NCBI GenBank assembly: GCA_025617745.1
Contig: CM046853.1
Span: 13,945,323 to 14,009,322 of the forward strand
DNA: 64,000 bases
Direction of reading: 5' to 3'
Source: Heliocidaris erythrogramma
Lineage: Eukaryota; Echinodermata; Echinoidea; Camarodonta; Echinometridae
The notes under the pieces are model-generated. The model did not search any database and was not told the origin of the DNA. It saw only the letters and a program-made list of their open reading frames with translations. Position numbers and translations under genes: made by a program. Shown here piece after piece: positions 48,801 through 56,707 of this stretch (positions are counted from its first letter, which is position 1; each line of letters opens with the position of its first letter).

Positions 48801-51324
48801 TAGCTGTAGCAGCTCATGAATTTGTAGGAAGTCTTCTTTTTCTTTCATTGAAAAGTTTAAGGGGGGGATGAGCAGTCCCAAGACATGTGTGTATGTGTGT
48901 AATTGGGTTTTTAGAGACGTGTATCAATCAGATATGATTATTTACGTCTGGGACCGACCTTTAACGTCACCATCCGAAAGACGTGACTCAGTCTCGAACC
49001 TGGGTCCGCTGAATCAGTTTATAACTTCCACTGGTAGCTGGATTACAGGCGCACGCCACAACGCCCATGCAAAATCCCCTTTTAAGTCAAATTTAACTAT
49101 TCATACATAATTTGCAGTTAAGGAGTAGAGTTGTTAGTTTCATAAATATTTGCTCTAAACTTTTACTGCAGGGGATGTCTTAAAAGAACAGTTAACTTTG
49201 CATAACTCGCAGTGGCATAAGTTGAACTTTACTGAAGTCAAATTAATTTTTTTTTCTCCAAACTATGCAAAACGTGTTATTTACATTTCCTAAGTCTAAT
49301 TTTGTATAAGTCAAACTATTTTTGTGGTCCCAACAGATTTGAATTACGCAAAATCAACTGGATGTGCCCCTAATTCAATCTTTATTGAAATAATAAGTAA
49401 TTCTGGCGATTGTTTGAAAATGTACTTCTTACAGATGAGATAGCAAACATTCTGAGCCAATGTACTATAATTGTTGTTTCTTTTAGCCACTATTGATGTG
49501 AAGAGGAACATCTTTGATCTTGCCACCGACCCACAGGATACATATCTGGCCTTGGTTGAAGTAAGTATCTATGAGCCCCTGAATTAGACTGTGTAGCATT
49601 TATGCTTTTATGGTTTTAAAGTTGTTTTGTGTGAAGTCTTGTCAGAAGGTCAGATAGATAGGTTTCACATATTTTTCTTTTTCTTTTTTCAGGCAAGTAG
49701 TGAAATTTTTATGCTATATCGTCTTCACTTTGTGCTGCCTCTGTACTGATAATATAGTTTTTGAAACCACTTGCTGAAATGGAATCACACCAAACTTTAA
49801 GTAAAGATGATAGATTTAATTTTCCTGTTTCATTCTCATAACAGCAACAAGGAGGTGCTGATAGTCTGGATGTGGAAAGCGTTTGCAGGATGTATGAAGT
49901 AGGACGCCCTCGCAAGGCAGATGGTGAAGATGATGATGAGGAAGAGCAGGTAGGATGATTAATGATTCTTGTGTCACTAAATCTTTGCAAAGATTTCATT
50001 TCGACAATAATATTTAAGCAATATAATAAGCAATTTATGACAGGAATAGAATACAAAACTTGACAGGTAATATCCGATTCATGTTTTGCCACAGTATTGT
50101 ACTTAGTTTCTTATTCTGTGTTCTTGCCTAGACGGAGGGTGATGTATCAGATGATGATGATGATGACGACAGCATGGACAATCTTGATGACCTGATTGAC
50201 TTGGATGGTGATGGTGGTGGAGGCGATGATGATAACGATGACCTAGGCAACGATGATGATGACGATGATGATATCAGTGTGCTGTCACAAGGAAGCGGGA
50301 GCTTTCTTGGTTCTGATGGGTCAATGAATTCAGCAAGTTTCCTCTTTAATGATTCAGGTAAGAATATACAGTCAAATCTGATTTAGTGACCACCTGTATA
50401 TAAAGACCACTTGCCTTTATAGACCTTCCCTTGACATGTACACTAAAGTAGCCTTTATACAAAGGCCACCTGCCTGTAGCTTTTCTTATCTCCCTCAAGT
50501 CGTCTTTGTATACAGCTTTTAACGTACAATGGCATCAGATAGTTGGAAGATATACAATTCTTAGCCTTTGAGGTGATTGCTTGTAGAATATTCCATCTAC
50601 TTAATGTAATCCAAGATATATATCTGTCATTCCATATATTTTTTGTTGTTGTTGAAATGGTATATTTGTGTTTGTTTTTTTCATTAAAGTAAGTGAATCA
50701 GTACATCGTAAACACCCTGGGGAGGTAGGTGGATAGGGAACTGGATTGGATGAAATTTTTGGTGCTTAAGATGATATTTTTGGTGCTTAAGATGATAGCC
50801 GCACGTTGGACAGTTAAATGTTGAGCAGTTTGACAAATCATACATCTTTTTACCTTGATGATTATTATCATCTTTTATTGATACTTTGGGTGATTAGAAA
50901 CAAATTCCCTACCGTTCATATTTGTAGAGGTGTGATGACACACAATATTCACTGCCTCCCCAGCCATCCAGAAACCAAAACACAGCTTAACCCGTTGATT
51001 ACTGAATTCTCTCTTTCCTATAAGGTTAATACAGGGACCATCCAGTTCCTGTAGACATTGGGTTAACTAAACTATTTCATAGCACTCACAGCTAACATTG
51101 GTTGTTTTGATGTCCATTCTTCTTTGACATTTTTGGTGTATCCCTCTTGCACAAGTCGAAACAGACTGTCACTCATTTGCGTAGGCCGATATTTGTACAT
51201 GTTTAAGGTATTTCATTTGTTCTTTCTGTAAATGTTTGCAGATTCTGAGGGACCTGACTTTGATGATGATGATGACGATGACGATGATGAAGATAACATG
51301 CGCTATGCACTCGGAGACTGGTGA
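20815..51324 (+). CDS. DCAF1: DCAF1 (VprBP), CUL4-DDB1 substrate receptor, 33 coding exons
   Basis: Exons: 20815-20915, 21555-21705, 22533-22646, 23150-23287, 23626-24330, 24859-24960, 25433-25632, 26887-27025, 27370-27579, 28185-28354, 28967-29086, 29270-29372, 33639-33761, 34019-34172, 34561-34638, 34920-35063, 35547-35650, 37557-37736, 38147-38364, 39304-39379, 41997-42058, 42678-42756, 44672-44743, 45166-45222, 45763-45845, 46174-46258, 46580-46813, 47244-47337, 48480-48584, 49487-49560, 49845-49949, 50132-50357, 51242-51324. All introns are GT-AG, phases agree, and the total is 4,689 nt (1,562 aa; the human protein is about 1,507). The order is a helical N-terminal region, LisH motif, WD40 propeller and acidic tail, as in animal DCAF1. 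The family brings substrates to the nuclear CUL4-DDB1 ligase. The WDXR motifs that bind DDB1 are intact (WDVR near residue 1299, WDIR near 1335). No frameshift or stop was seen. Confidence 0.97.
21897..22127 (+). mobile_element. MITE, ATAGACC family, copy C (DCAF1 intron 2)
   Basis: Termini AATAGACCTGT and ACAGGTCTATT with the same interior as 943-1,148 and 4,764-4,985, including AACAAAGGTTGTTCTTGACA. Oriented like copy B. Confidence 0.75.
22251..22444. mobile_element. Tc1/mariner-type MITE, copy 1 (DCAF1 intron 2)
   Basis: TACAGTCAAACCTG at the left and CAGGTTTCACTGTA at the right form an inverted pair with TA at both edges, typical of Tc1/mariner nonautonomous elements. The interior repeats ATAAAGACCACCTG. 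A diverged copy is at 50,367-50,526. Confidence 0.75.
23626..24330 (+). CDS. DCAF1: DCAF1 exon 5: long low-complexity linker
   Basis: At 705 nt this is the longest exon (residues 169-403). Its first two thirds are Ser/Lys/Glu-rich and poorly conserved, with basic clusters such as AKRMKRSD and [11 protein letters not shown] that could act as nuclear localisation signals (inference). The end returns to conserved sequence: [12 protein letters not shown] and [17 protein letters not shown], the start of the long helical repeat domain. Confidence 0.95.
24572..24719. mobile_element. 148-bp MITE with 27-bp perfect TIRs (DCAF1 intron 5)
   Basis: The terminus GGGGCCCGTTGCACAAAACT (first 20 of 27 bases) is repeated inverted at the other end. 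Internally the arms remain partly complementary (GCGTTTGA), so the element can fold into a hairpin. No coding capacity. Confidence 0.85.
24859..35650 (+). CDS. DCAF1: DCAF1 exons 6-17: helical (ARM-like) repeat domain
   Basis: Residues 404-952. Landmarks are [10 protein letters not shown] (exon 6), [20 protein letters not shown] (exon 7), [15 protein letters not shown] and [12 protein letters not shown] (exon 8), [10 protein letters not shown] (exon 9), [15 protein letters not shown] (exon 12), NNGIK (exon 13) and VRQIISKLP (exon 14). Human DCAF1 matches throughout. The long intron 12 (29,373-33,638) is almost entirely transposon. The acceptor of exon 11 has a duplicated copy upstream (see findings). 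Confidence 0.95.
25655..26349 (+). mobile_element. Helentron-like element (i) with tandem repeats (DCAF1 intron 7)
   Basis: Left end: inverted-repeat hairpin TCTCGCCCACC-GGA-GGTGAAGGCGAGA, then a GTCC microsatellite (25,700-25,721). It continues with about three and a half tandem units of about 155 bp, each starting AAAGTTTACCTGCAAGACTC (25,731, 25,890, 26,045, 26,204), and a terminal TGGGCGAGACA (26,317-26,327) inverted to the left end. This layout matches HINE/DINE-1-type Helentron derivatives (known family architecture). The units carry GGGTCAAAGGTCA. The exact right end is uncertain. Confidence 0.7.
28590..28966 (+). repeat. Tandem duplication that copies the exon 11 splice acceptor
   Basis: About 190 bp are repeated head-to-tail (28,590-28,775 and 28,776-28,966), from GTTAACCATCCTGTCACGTG through the polypyrimidine tract and ATTCATTTTAG. 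The distal acceptor at 28,965-28,966 leads into exon 11. The proximal copy, near 28,769, leads into a short frame that soon meets TAA. Confidence 0.85.
29577..31704. mobile_element. Probable solo LTR of 2.13 kb (DCAF1 intron 12)
   Basis: The segment starts TGTAGCGGCC and ends GATCGTTACA, the TG...CA form of an LTR with TGTA/TACA inverted ends. It is flanked by the direct repeat ATAA (29,573-29,576 and 31,705-31,708). Inside there are no protease, RT or integrase motifs and no second LTR, so it would be a solo LTR. Orientation is uncertain because both strands begin TG and end CA. A Gypsy or BEL origin is inference. Confidence 0.55.
31874..33608. mobile_element. TTAA-flanked DNA element of 1.74 kb (DCAF1 intron 12)
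   Basis: Perfect 12-bp inverted termini AGACCTGGTCCG and CGGACCAGGTCT are each bordered by TTAA (31,870-31,873 and 33,609-33,612), the target duplication of piggyBac or Kolobok elements. The AG start fits Kolobok better. No transposase was found. The interior carries a decayed acidic gene fragment (32,183-32,513). The right TTAA lies only 26 bp before exon 13. Confidence 0.8.
32183..32513 (+). pseudogene. Decayed acidic Ser/Gly-rich gene fragment inside the TTAA element
   Basis: From ATG at 32,183 the frame reads [20 protein letters not shown], then needs frameshifts to keep reading: an [15 protein letters not shown] block near 32,285 is in a second frame and [16 protein letters not shown] near 32,403 in a third, followed by RMHGNVEDW before a possible GTAAG-type donor at 32,514. 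Acidic leaders ending in an N-x-DW motif before a Cys-rich block are familiar from invertebrate P2X7-like predicted proteins; this link is tentative. Frameshifts and stops make it nonfunctional as read. Confidence 0.4.
35186..35201 (+). other. Histone-type stem-loop lookalike, copy 1 (DCAF1 intron 16)
   Basis: AGTCCTTTTCAGGACT forms a 6-bp perfect stem with a TTTC tetraloop, the geometry of the animal histone mRNA 3' stem-loop, differing at the first pair (A-T instead of G-C). It is preceded by a pyrimidine tract and followed by AACCCACA. A similar sequence with an imperfect stem is at 39,037-39,052 in intron 19 in the same context, so a dispersed short repeat is likely. Confidence 0.4.
35356..35450 (-). 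mobile_element. SINE/LINE tail fragment with ATT repeat
   Basis: Read on -, GCGCTTTGAGCACTCC and GGCGCTATATAAGTTACATT are followed by an (ATT)n run, a 3' tail widely shared by SINEs and CR1/L2-type LINEs in marine animals. A longer relative lies at 48,216-48,410. Confidence 0.55.
36136..37482. mobile_element. 1,347-bp DNA transposon with 6-bp TSD (DCAF1 intron 17)
   Basis: Perfect 13-bp inverted termini CATACCTGCCAAC (36,136-36,148) and GTTGGCAGGTATG (37,470-37,482), flanked by GATAGA on both sides (36,130-36,135 and 37,483-37,488). Subterminal sequence is rich in CCGTTTT/ACGGAG inverted motifs and CGATTTT/CGTATTT repeats, and there is a 29-base T run at 37,263-37,291. No transposase ORF. 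A 6-bp TSD points to superfamilies such as IS3EU, but the assignment is inference. Confidence 0.85.
37957..37980. repeat. (AT)n microsatellite (DCAF1 intron 18)
   Basis: A simple ATATAT run in the intron after exon 18; other (AT)n runs flank the hairpin in intron 28. Confidence 0.85.
38147..38364 (+). CDS. DCAF1: DCAF1 exon 19: LisH motif
   Basis: Residues 1013-1085. The second half, from [20 protein letters not shown], is the LisH motif that mediates dimer or tetramer formation of human DCAF1 (family knowledge). It is preceded, from exon 18 on, by a Ser/Pro-rich disordered linker that is poorly conserved. Confidence 0.95.
39304..49560 (+). CDS. DCAF1: DCAF1 exons 20-30: WD40 propeller
   Basis: Residues about 1085-1425. 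Conserved blocks are [11 protein letters not shown] (exon 22), [17 protein letters not shown] (exon 23), [15 protein letters not shown] (exon 25), [17 protein letters not shown] (exon 26), the [20 protein letters not shown] block with WDVR (exon 27), [19 protein letters not shown] (exon 28), and [21 protein letters not shown] (exon 29). The two WDXR arginines that contact DDB1 in the family are present. Exon 21 has a tandem copy of its 3' half and donor just downstream. Confidence 0.95.
39789..41832 (+). mobile_element. Helentron-like element (ii) with higher-order tandem repeat (DCAF1 intron 20)
   Basis: Left end: inverted hairpin TATCCCCCGGCA-GTA-TGCCGGAGGATA, followed by a (GCC)n run at 39,838-39,872. 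Then come about eleven units of about 150 bp arranged as an approximately 300-bp higher-order repeat of two subtypes. The inverted terminus TGCCGGGGGATAC is at 41,782-41,794. The right end has a 7-bp-stem hairpin (41,800-41,822) and then CTAG at 41,829-41,832, the Helitron-type 3' signature. Each unit carries a GGGTCAAAGGTCA DR1 motif (ten perfect). Noncoding; a repeated 80-codon ORF is a by-product of the tandem array. Confidence 0.8.
42025..42219 (+). repeat. Tandem duplication copying the exon 21 donor
   Basis: About 97 bp are repeated head-to-tail, from ATGGGGCTAGATGTTC inside exon 21 through its donor AGCAG-GTTAGT and 60 bp of intron. The second copy (42,122-42,219) keeps the donor almost unchanged. 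The real exon ends at 42,058. Using the second donor would read through the first and meet TAA. Confidence 0.9.
42291..42479 (-). mobile_element. 7SL-like SINE, copy 2 (DCAF1 intron 21)
   Basis: Same element as at 7,812-8,040, oriented -: head GTTGTGGCGTGCGCC with TGTAATCCAGCTAA, B-box-like GGTTCGAGACT, and a short CA tail. Confidence 0.7.
42960..44473. mobile_element. TTAA-flanked DNA element, host of a nested insertion (DCAF1 intron 22)
   Basis: Perfect 16-bp inverted ends AGGGAAATCCAACCTT (42,960-42,975) and AAGGTTGGATTTCCCT (44,458-44,473), each bordered by TTAA (42,956-42,959 and 44,474-44,477). The original element is interrupted by Helentron-like element (iii) at about 43,198-44,130, leaving about 240 bp on the left and 340 bp on the right. 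Nonautonomous Kolobok- or piggyBac-type. Confidence 0.85.
43198..44130 (+). mobile_element. Helentron-like element (iii), nested (DCAF1 intron 22)
   Basis: Left end: inverted hairpin TGCCTCCGCCCACC-GAA-GGTGGGTGCCGGAGGCA, then a (GTCC)n microsatellite (43,250-43,272). Four tandem units of 170 bp follow, from CGTTACCGCGATATCT, then an inverted terminus GGCGGAGGCATA, a 16-base palindrome CGACCGCGCGCGGTCG at 44,102-44,117, and CTAG at 44,127-44,130. Each unit carries AGGTCAAAGGTCAGAGGTCA plus one further AGGTCA. Same architecture as elements (i) and (ii) but unrelated core sequence. Confidence 0.8.
44850..45020. mobile_element. 171-bp MITE with about 28-bp perfect TIRs (DCAF1 intron 23)
   Basis: The termini GGGGGGTGTTTCATAAAGCT and its reverse complement continue through GTTCGTAA. 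The interior stays partly self-complementary (ACGAATGACTTTACGAACGA). No coding capacity. Confidence 0.85.
47485..47621. repeat. Near-perfect long hairpin (DCAF1 intron 28)
   Basis: Two 60-nt arms (47,485-47,544 and 47,562-47,621) are complementary at 59 of 60 positions, with a 17-nt loop. The loop contains CAGCCTGTTTCA, a direct copy of part of the left arm (47,525-47,536). (AT)n runs lie on both sides (47,419-47,440, 47,466-47,490, 47,686-47,705). Confidence 0.95.
48216..48410 (-). mobile_element. SINE-like repeat ending in (TTA)n (DCAF1 intron 28)
   Basis: On -, a body with GGGCGACTGGCTGGAATACT, then AAGCGCTTTGGTCAGTTACA and AAGGCACTGTATAAGAACAG, ends in a TTATTA repeat at about 48,224-48,239. 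The tail pattern is shared with 35,356-35,450. It ends about 70 bp before exon 29. Confidence 0.55.
48886..49072 (-). mobile_element. 7SL-like SINE, copy 3 (DCAF1 intron 29)
   Basis: Third copy. The - strand head GGGCGTTGTGGCGTGCGCC followed by TGTAATCCAGCTAC is the best match of the three to the 7SL 5' domain. B-box-like GGTTCGAGACT; the CA tail is short and imperfect. Confidence 0.72.
49190..49360. repeat. Palindromic MITE-like repeat, copy 2 (DCAF1 intron 29)
   Basis: Related to 7,308-7,480 through ACAGTTAACTTTGCATAA, ACTGAAGTCAAA and TTTACATTTCCTAAGT blocks. Confidence 0.5.
49845..51324 (+). CDS. DCAF1: DCAF1 exons 31-33: acidic C-terminal tail
   Basis: Residues 1426-1562. After the last propeller strand ([13 protein letters not shown]) the protein becomes a run of Asp/Glu with three Asp clusters encoded by GAT/GAC repeats (50,149-50,169, 50,227-50,270, 51,262-51,294). 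Human DCAF1 has a comparable acidic tail. Here the end is NMRYALGDW rather than the human-type end, which may be lineage-specific. The stop codon is TGA at 51,322-51,324. Confidence 0.93.
50367..50526. mobile_element. Tc1/mariner-type MITE, copy 2, at the exon 32 donor
   Basis: Diverged copy of 22,251-22,444 starting TACAGTCAAATCTG. It begins nine bases after the end of exon 32 (GTAAGAATA lies between), so the insertion has replaced almost the entire 5' part of the intron while leaving the GTAAGA donor intact. Confidence 0.6.
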
Positions 51325-53900
51325 CCAAGCGATGGTCTGTTTTTCTCCTGACTTCATCTATGTAAATCTCAGCGGAAAATGATACAACATTCCATTTCAG
51401 AGAGTCGGAGAAAAGGTTTACCATAAAACAGATCACTTGGCAGCTGACCGGTATTGGTTGTATCGGTGTTAGCAGACAGTTTCAGAACAGACAAATGCAA
51501 CCTATGTATATGAGATTTCTGCTCATGACGTATGAGCACAGTAGAATGAATGAACAGCTAAGGTGCAGAGACTTTATGAACTTGGCATAGACATAATGCC
51601 CTTTTGGCAGCTGACTGGAATTGGTGAATGTTCAAACCTATAAGAAACAAAAGGTTGAAATGGGGGATTTTAAGCCGTTTATGGAGATCATGGCAATAGT
51701 TAAAAATCTTAGATTTTAATCTTAAATCAGAGAATGTGATGCTTAGCATGCTTGAAAATTCTGGTATGAAAAGCTTTTTGCTTTGTAAAGTGTTAATAAA
51801 TGTGGCTATACATGTATATTATGAGTGATCTGTATTATTCAATTTCAAGCACAATATATTTGCTTTTTCTGTGCCTTACAAGAACTTTATATAAGAGTTG
51901 AGATGGGTTGCCCAATGGTTTTATTTACACTTACATAGACTGTCATAGACGATGGTATTTTATTTTTTCTCTTCATAATGCATTGTTTAAATTTTCACTG
52001 TTTTCCTAGCAGCCATCTTTAATCTTTGATTTATACATGATGAACTAGACTTGTTAAAAGTATAAGCTCATCCAGCTATCTTTGTAAATGGGATCTCAGT
52101 AGGTTAGTGGCTTTAACTTATGTATACATCCCATGGTACTAGAAGGGCTTCATGTTGGCGGTTGTTTGACTCTTCGCCATTAGTCCATCATTCTTTCCAA
52201 TATGCAGTGGTGATCAAGGTCATTGATTTCGGTAAAGATATGAAGTCGCAGACAGTAGGCATTATGGTAAGTAATTTCCTTGAAACTACCCTGAAAGCTA
52301 CAAGAGGCAAAAAAAAAAAAGATTTATCTATCCAATGGTACAAAAAAAAATTTCCTCATAAAACACAATGCTATTTGAGAGTTTATATTCCTTCTTCTGT
52401 CAGTCACTGTGGTCCTATTGACCATGACTGGCCCTTTGTGACCCTGTTGGTGATGATTCTTCAGATGTTCTGTCTTGAGCCATGCAGCCTTGAGCCATGC
52501 AGCAGGCCAAGACAATAGGCCTGTAAAATGCTTTATTACATCAGTCCATCTAAGCATTAAGATACACAATCTTGTTTAATTCCTGATATTCTTACTAGCG
52601 AATGTGTCAAGGATCTATTAATTCACAGGTTGCAGTTCTGTTGTAGGTATATCTTACAATGAAATAAAAAGGAGAAATAGGAAAGTACTCTGTAGTGACT
52701 TTCAAAGATATTGTTGTGGATTCAATGTTCCCTTCATAGATAGTAGGTGCACTTATGAAAGCACATTTTACCCAACTCATAAAACCTTGATCAGTATAAT
52801 TGTAAGCTCGTCAGTGTGATTATAACCAACTCAGGTTCATTGCTTTCCAGTGAGATAATTACTCTCAATTGTATTAATACCTCAAAAGATCAAGCGTAGG
52901 AGTACTCCATAAATAGAACTAAAGAGATGATTCTATTATGAACAGTCTCGTACCAAGAATGAAAAGATATGGATGATATTATTGGTGTGTAGTATACACT
53001 GCTGTCATCCCCTGAAGTTGCAACCAAGGATGCAGAAGCATCTGTTACTGGCTTTTAAGTCCCAGTGTCATTTTTAGTGTGCCTTTTCAAAATTAACCCC
53101 AACAGATATGGATCTGGACAGTCTTCAATCAAAGACAATTCCTACAACACACAAATCATGACCTCGGCAGCCCAGGAAGTGCGTTACTCGGTGCGTATGC
53201 ACAATCTCGCAACGCGATGCAATAGCCAGATAGCTAACTGCATATGGTTTGGTAGCACACCATGTACCAAGTGCATAGTTTTACACCAGAGGATTTATCT
53301 TTGATTAATCCTTCCTTGCAATACTATTTGCAAAGCTGTGCGTCACCACTGGAGTAGCAGAAGCCCTGCAGCATTTTCGGCTTTGAATGGTGGGTGATTC
53401 CTCAACTAATATGGTATTTTCTGGAAATTATTAACCCAAAATTCCATGACTGGCGACAGTACGGTACTTGTAGCTAATATGTACATTGCATTCTTCGCCG
53501 TCATGTGGTACATGTTGTATGCTGACATTTCTTGTTTGGGCCAAGTAGGTATATGAAGAACTAAACGATATATACCTTGATGCATGTGTGTGCCCTTCTT
53601 TCTCTCTTTAATGGACAATTTTGTAAGTGTCCTTCACTCCTTGATATTTTTTTGTGAATCAAATCTTGTTAATGTATACCCTGTATTATGTTATGTTGTA
53701 GGGCAACATTTTCACTGTATGACTGAGCTGTCGTGCATACAAACGTAAAAATGCAAAGTGCACCAAATTATGACCTATGATTGAAGATGGTTCTATATTA
53801 TTTCTTGAAAGTGTTTGTGTGTAGAATAATGTTACATCTCTTGCAAAGTCATTGTATTTGCCATGTATTATCATGCTAAATTTAAAAGAAAGTATAAATT
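51325..53900 (+). other. Putative DCAF1 3' UTR and intergenic sequence
   Basis: AATAAA at 51,795-51,800 is the first good polyadenylation signal after the stop (3' UTR about 490 nt if used); another is at 52,663-52,668. A short duplication of CTTGAGCCATGCAG sits at 52,475-52,501. ORFs in this stretch (for example 52,120-52,518) lack any coding support. No other gene seen. Confidence 0.5.
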
Positions 53901-56707
53901 ATGAACCTACAAACACAAGTGATGTTATTGATTTGTCAGTGTATACCTGTGTGAGGTTGAGAGAATGGAAGACAATGATTGGCCAAGTATGAAGGATGAT
54001 GAAGATTGGGGGTGAATAGGGGAGAGAGGGTAAAGTAGAGATGGACAAAGAGCAGGGTGCAAGATGAGAGGGGTGGAGACAAATATTTCATTTAAAAGGG
54101 GTGAGTTGAAGTAAAATAAGATGGGAGATGGTGAGCTGAGAGAAACATGATCCAACATTAATAAATAATACGAACACATAAATAATTCTGGACACAATCT
54201 TTCATAGACATACATTTTTAATTATAGTTTCAGAATCAAAACGATAGGTTTGGGTTAGAAATGGTCTCTTGCTAAACAATATACTGTATTTCTGACACAT
54301 GCATAGAGATCAACAAAATTACAGAATTTGTTTAGTACAAGTGATTTGCTAGCAGTCTATACCTATTTTTGTCAACTGTTAGGATGAACAAATATGATGC
54401 CTACAATGTAAAAATGAAGTTCTGAGCACAAAAATAATTTACATCCATATTCCTAGAAGTACAACAAAACAGCATAATGCCGATGGTCATATACAATGTC
54501 CAGACAATATTGCATTGATCTCTCCTCTACTCGTGCTTGTATAATGAACACGGAAACTAGTAGGACAACTACATCAGAATGAAAGGGGCAAAGCTAAAAG
54601 GGAAATTTTTTAAAAGTACCCCCCAAAAATGTATTCACTTTTTAGAATCAATCCAAACACTACAGGTGATTTCTTAAAATTTGGTGTGAATGTATCTCGC
54701 TTCAGTTTCAAAATATTCAGCACATCCGAAATCTCGAATATTTGTCTTCAAAATGTAATAATAGGCTACATTGTATCTTATAAGCAGACACGATAGATTT
54801 CATTGCAGATTTATACACAGCAATTTTTTTTCATACCTCACACAAAACTTGATACAGGTACATCAACATGAAAAGTCTGCAAATAATGATCACAGATTTC
54901 CCATATTAAAAGAGTAATTGTGAGTAAAGATGTAAAAAAAAGAACTGCTTCTAACTAATTGAACATGTATGTCTAGCAGGCATGAGGTAAAGAGCTGGAA
55001 AGGGGGAAAGATCAGCATTCAAAAAAGAACACGTACTCGCTAGGAATAGAGCATAAAGTATCTATTTGGCTCAAGGTTAACTAGGACAGGAACTTGCCTT
55101 AATAGCATCTGAGCTAGCTATAATGGCTCAGAAACAAGTTTTGAAACAAGAAATGAAGAGTTTAGTCCTCTATAGAATAAAAAATAAACCACTAGGTCAA
55201 TGTACATATGGTACCATAAAGGTATCCCAGTATAAAAAGAAAACATTTCGAACTAAAGAAGTGATATACATAGATACATGTAGGAATAGTTATCACTTGC
55301 TTGTAAAGGATAACTTCAAACAGCAGTTTAGTTTCTCAGACTACAGCCACATGTCTGTCAAGAGTACATACTTTTGGTTAATTTTCTGTTTATCCAAGGA
55401 ACGAGTCACACCCCCCTCCCCCTCCCCCTCCCATCCCCTCCACTAAAAATTGGCCTTATATTCATGGCTTCACACAAAGTGTATCAAATAACTATGGTAA
55501 AGAAACATACACATCATAATGAAATAATCTTACAGCATATAAAAGGATAATCAACAATTTGCTACATTTACCACATCCGAAAGAGTAATATAGCATAACT
55601 GGGAACTCCCATGCTTCTAATTTCTCCCCCAAGGGAAGATTCAGATCCATGATAAATGAAATTCATATCATGAATTTGTTCTTCCTCTGGTATTTTACCT
55701 TGATGCTCTTCTATCTTAAAGGCACAATGCCAAACTAATGGAAAAGCTTCCATGGCGCCTCTGGTTTTAGCCAACTACAATCTTGTTTACATTCATACAT
55801 GTAGAACGTAAGTTTCTTTCATTTCTTTTTTTTTTGCAAGTTTTTTTTATATAAATCAATGCTGGATCCAATCCGAATGGTAGTTTTCTGTGTCTAACAA
55901 GGGGAAGATATATTTTGCTGTTGCAGAGAGATAAACAGGCATCGTACTCTTCACGACACAAATCATCAGGCAAGAACAAAGGATGGATCAAAGTATCTGG
56001 TGAGTAGCAGTTTACGTTTACCTGTCTTTTAAAATGCACATCATGTATTTTTAGGTTAAAATTGAGACATTCTGTATAATTTTGAAATAAAGAGACACTG
56101 AACCAAATGCCATTAACTCAATCTTTATCCGAAAACTATCTCACATAAGTGTATGACACAATTATAAATCAGGGTCGAAACTCTTTACGTCTGCATACAA
56201 GGTATGAGATGTACCTCCCTTCATTTATTCATGCATCTCACAAAGATGCTCTTTTCTAAATTTCTGTGATGGCAAAAGAAGAAACAATAACCAAACAAAT
56301 AGAAGCTTAGCCACTCTACTTTAGTATTTGGTAGGACACACTTTGGAAATGGTAAATAAGAATAAAAACAAAAAACAAAGAATGCAGTTTGACATCCTCA
56401 AATTCATACAACAACTGGGTCATTTTCAATGACGTGGTTACGCATTCTACAAAGGAAGATAAATTACAACAAGCTGTCACCGTCTGACCAAAAACGTTTG
56501 TGTAATCATTTATGCTTTGTTTTTTTTAACAATTTAATATCTGCCTTGTTAGATTCAGTACACTACCATTATTATTTTATTTTATTTATTTGTTGCTCCA
56601 TGTGGTAAACAAGTATGCCCTTCAGCCAAAGGGAATCCACTTGTGTTGTAGTACATGTATAGTAAATAGATGCAAAGATCTCCCCAACAATGTTAAAGGG
56701 CCCTTCC
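53901..56707 (-). other. UBE2N 3' flank / 3' UTR, no other gene seen
   Basis: AT-rich sequence downstream of the UBE2N stop. The nearest - strand polyadenylation signals (TTTATT on +) are at about 56,577-56,590 and 56,226, so the 3' UTR may be short. A GA microsatellite (56,847-56,867) lies just upstream of the last exon instead. ORFs such as 55,123-55,446 look like chance. Confidence 0.45.

Noticed and set aside
52120..52518. 132-codon + ORF downstream of DCAF1
   Set aside because: Lies after the DCAF1 stop and polyadenylation signal, has no family motif, and includes a short tandem duplication (EPCSLEPCS); best explained as chance.
55123..55446. 107-codon + ORF in the intergenic region
   Set aside because: AT-rich, Lys/Tyr/Phe-heavy composition, no homologue recognised, no splice context.
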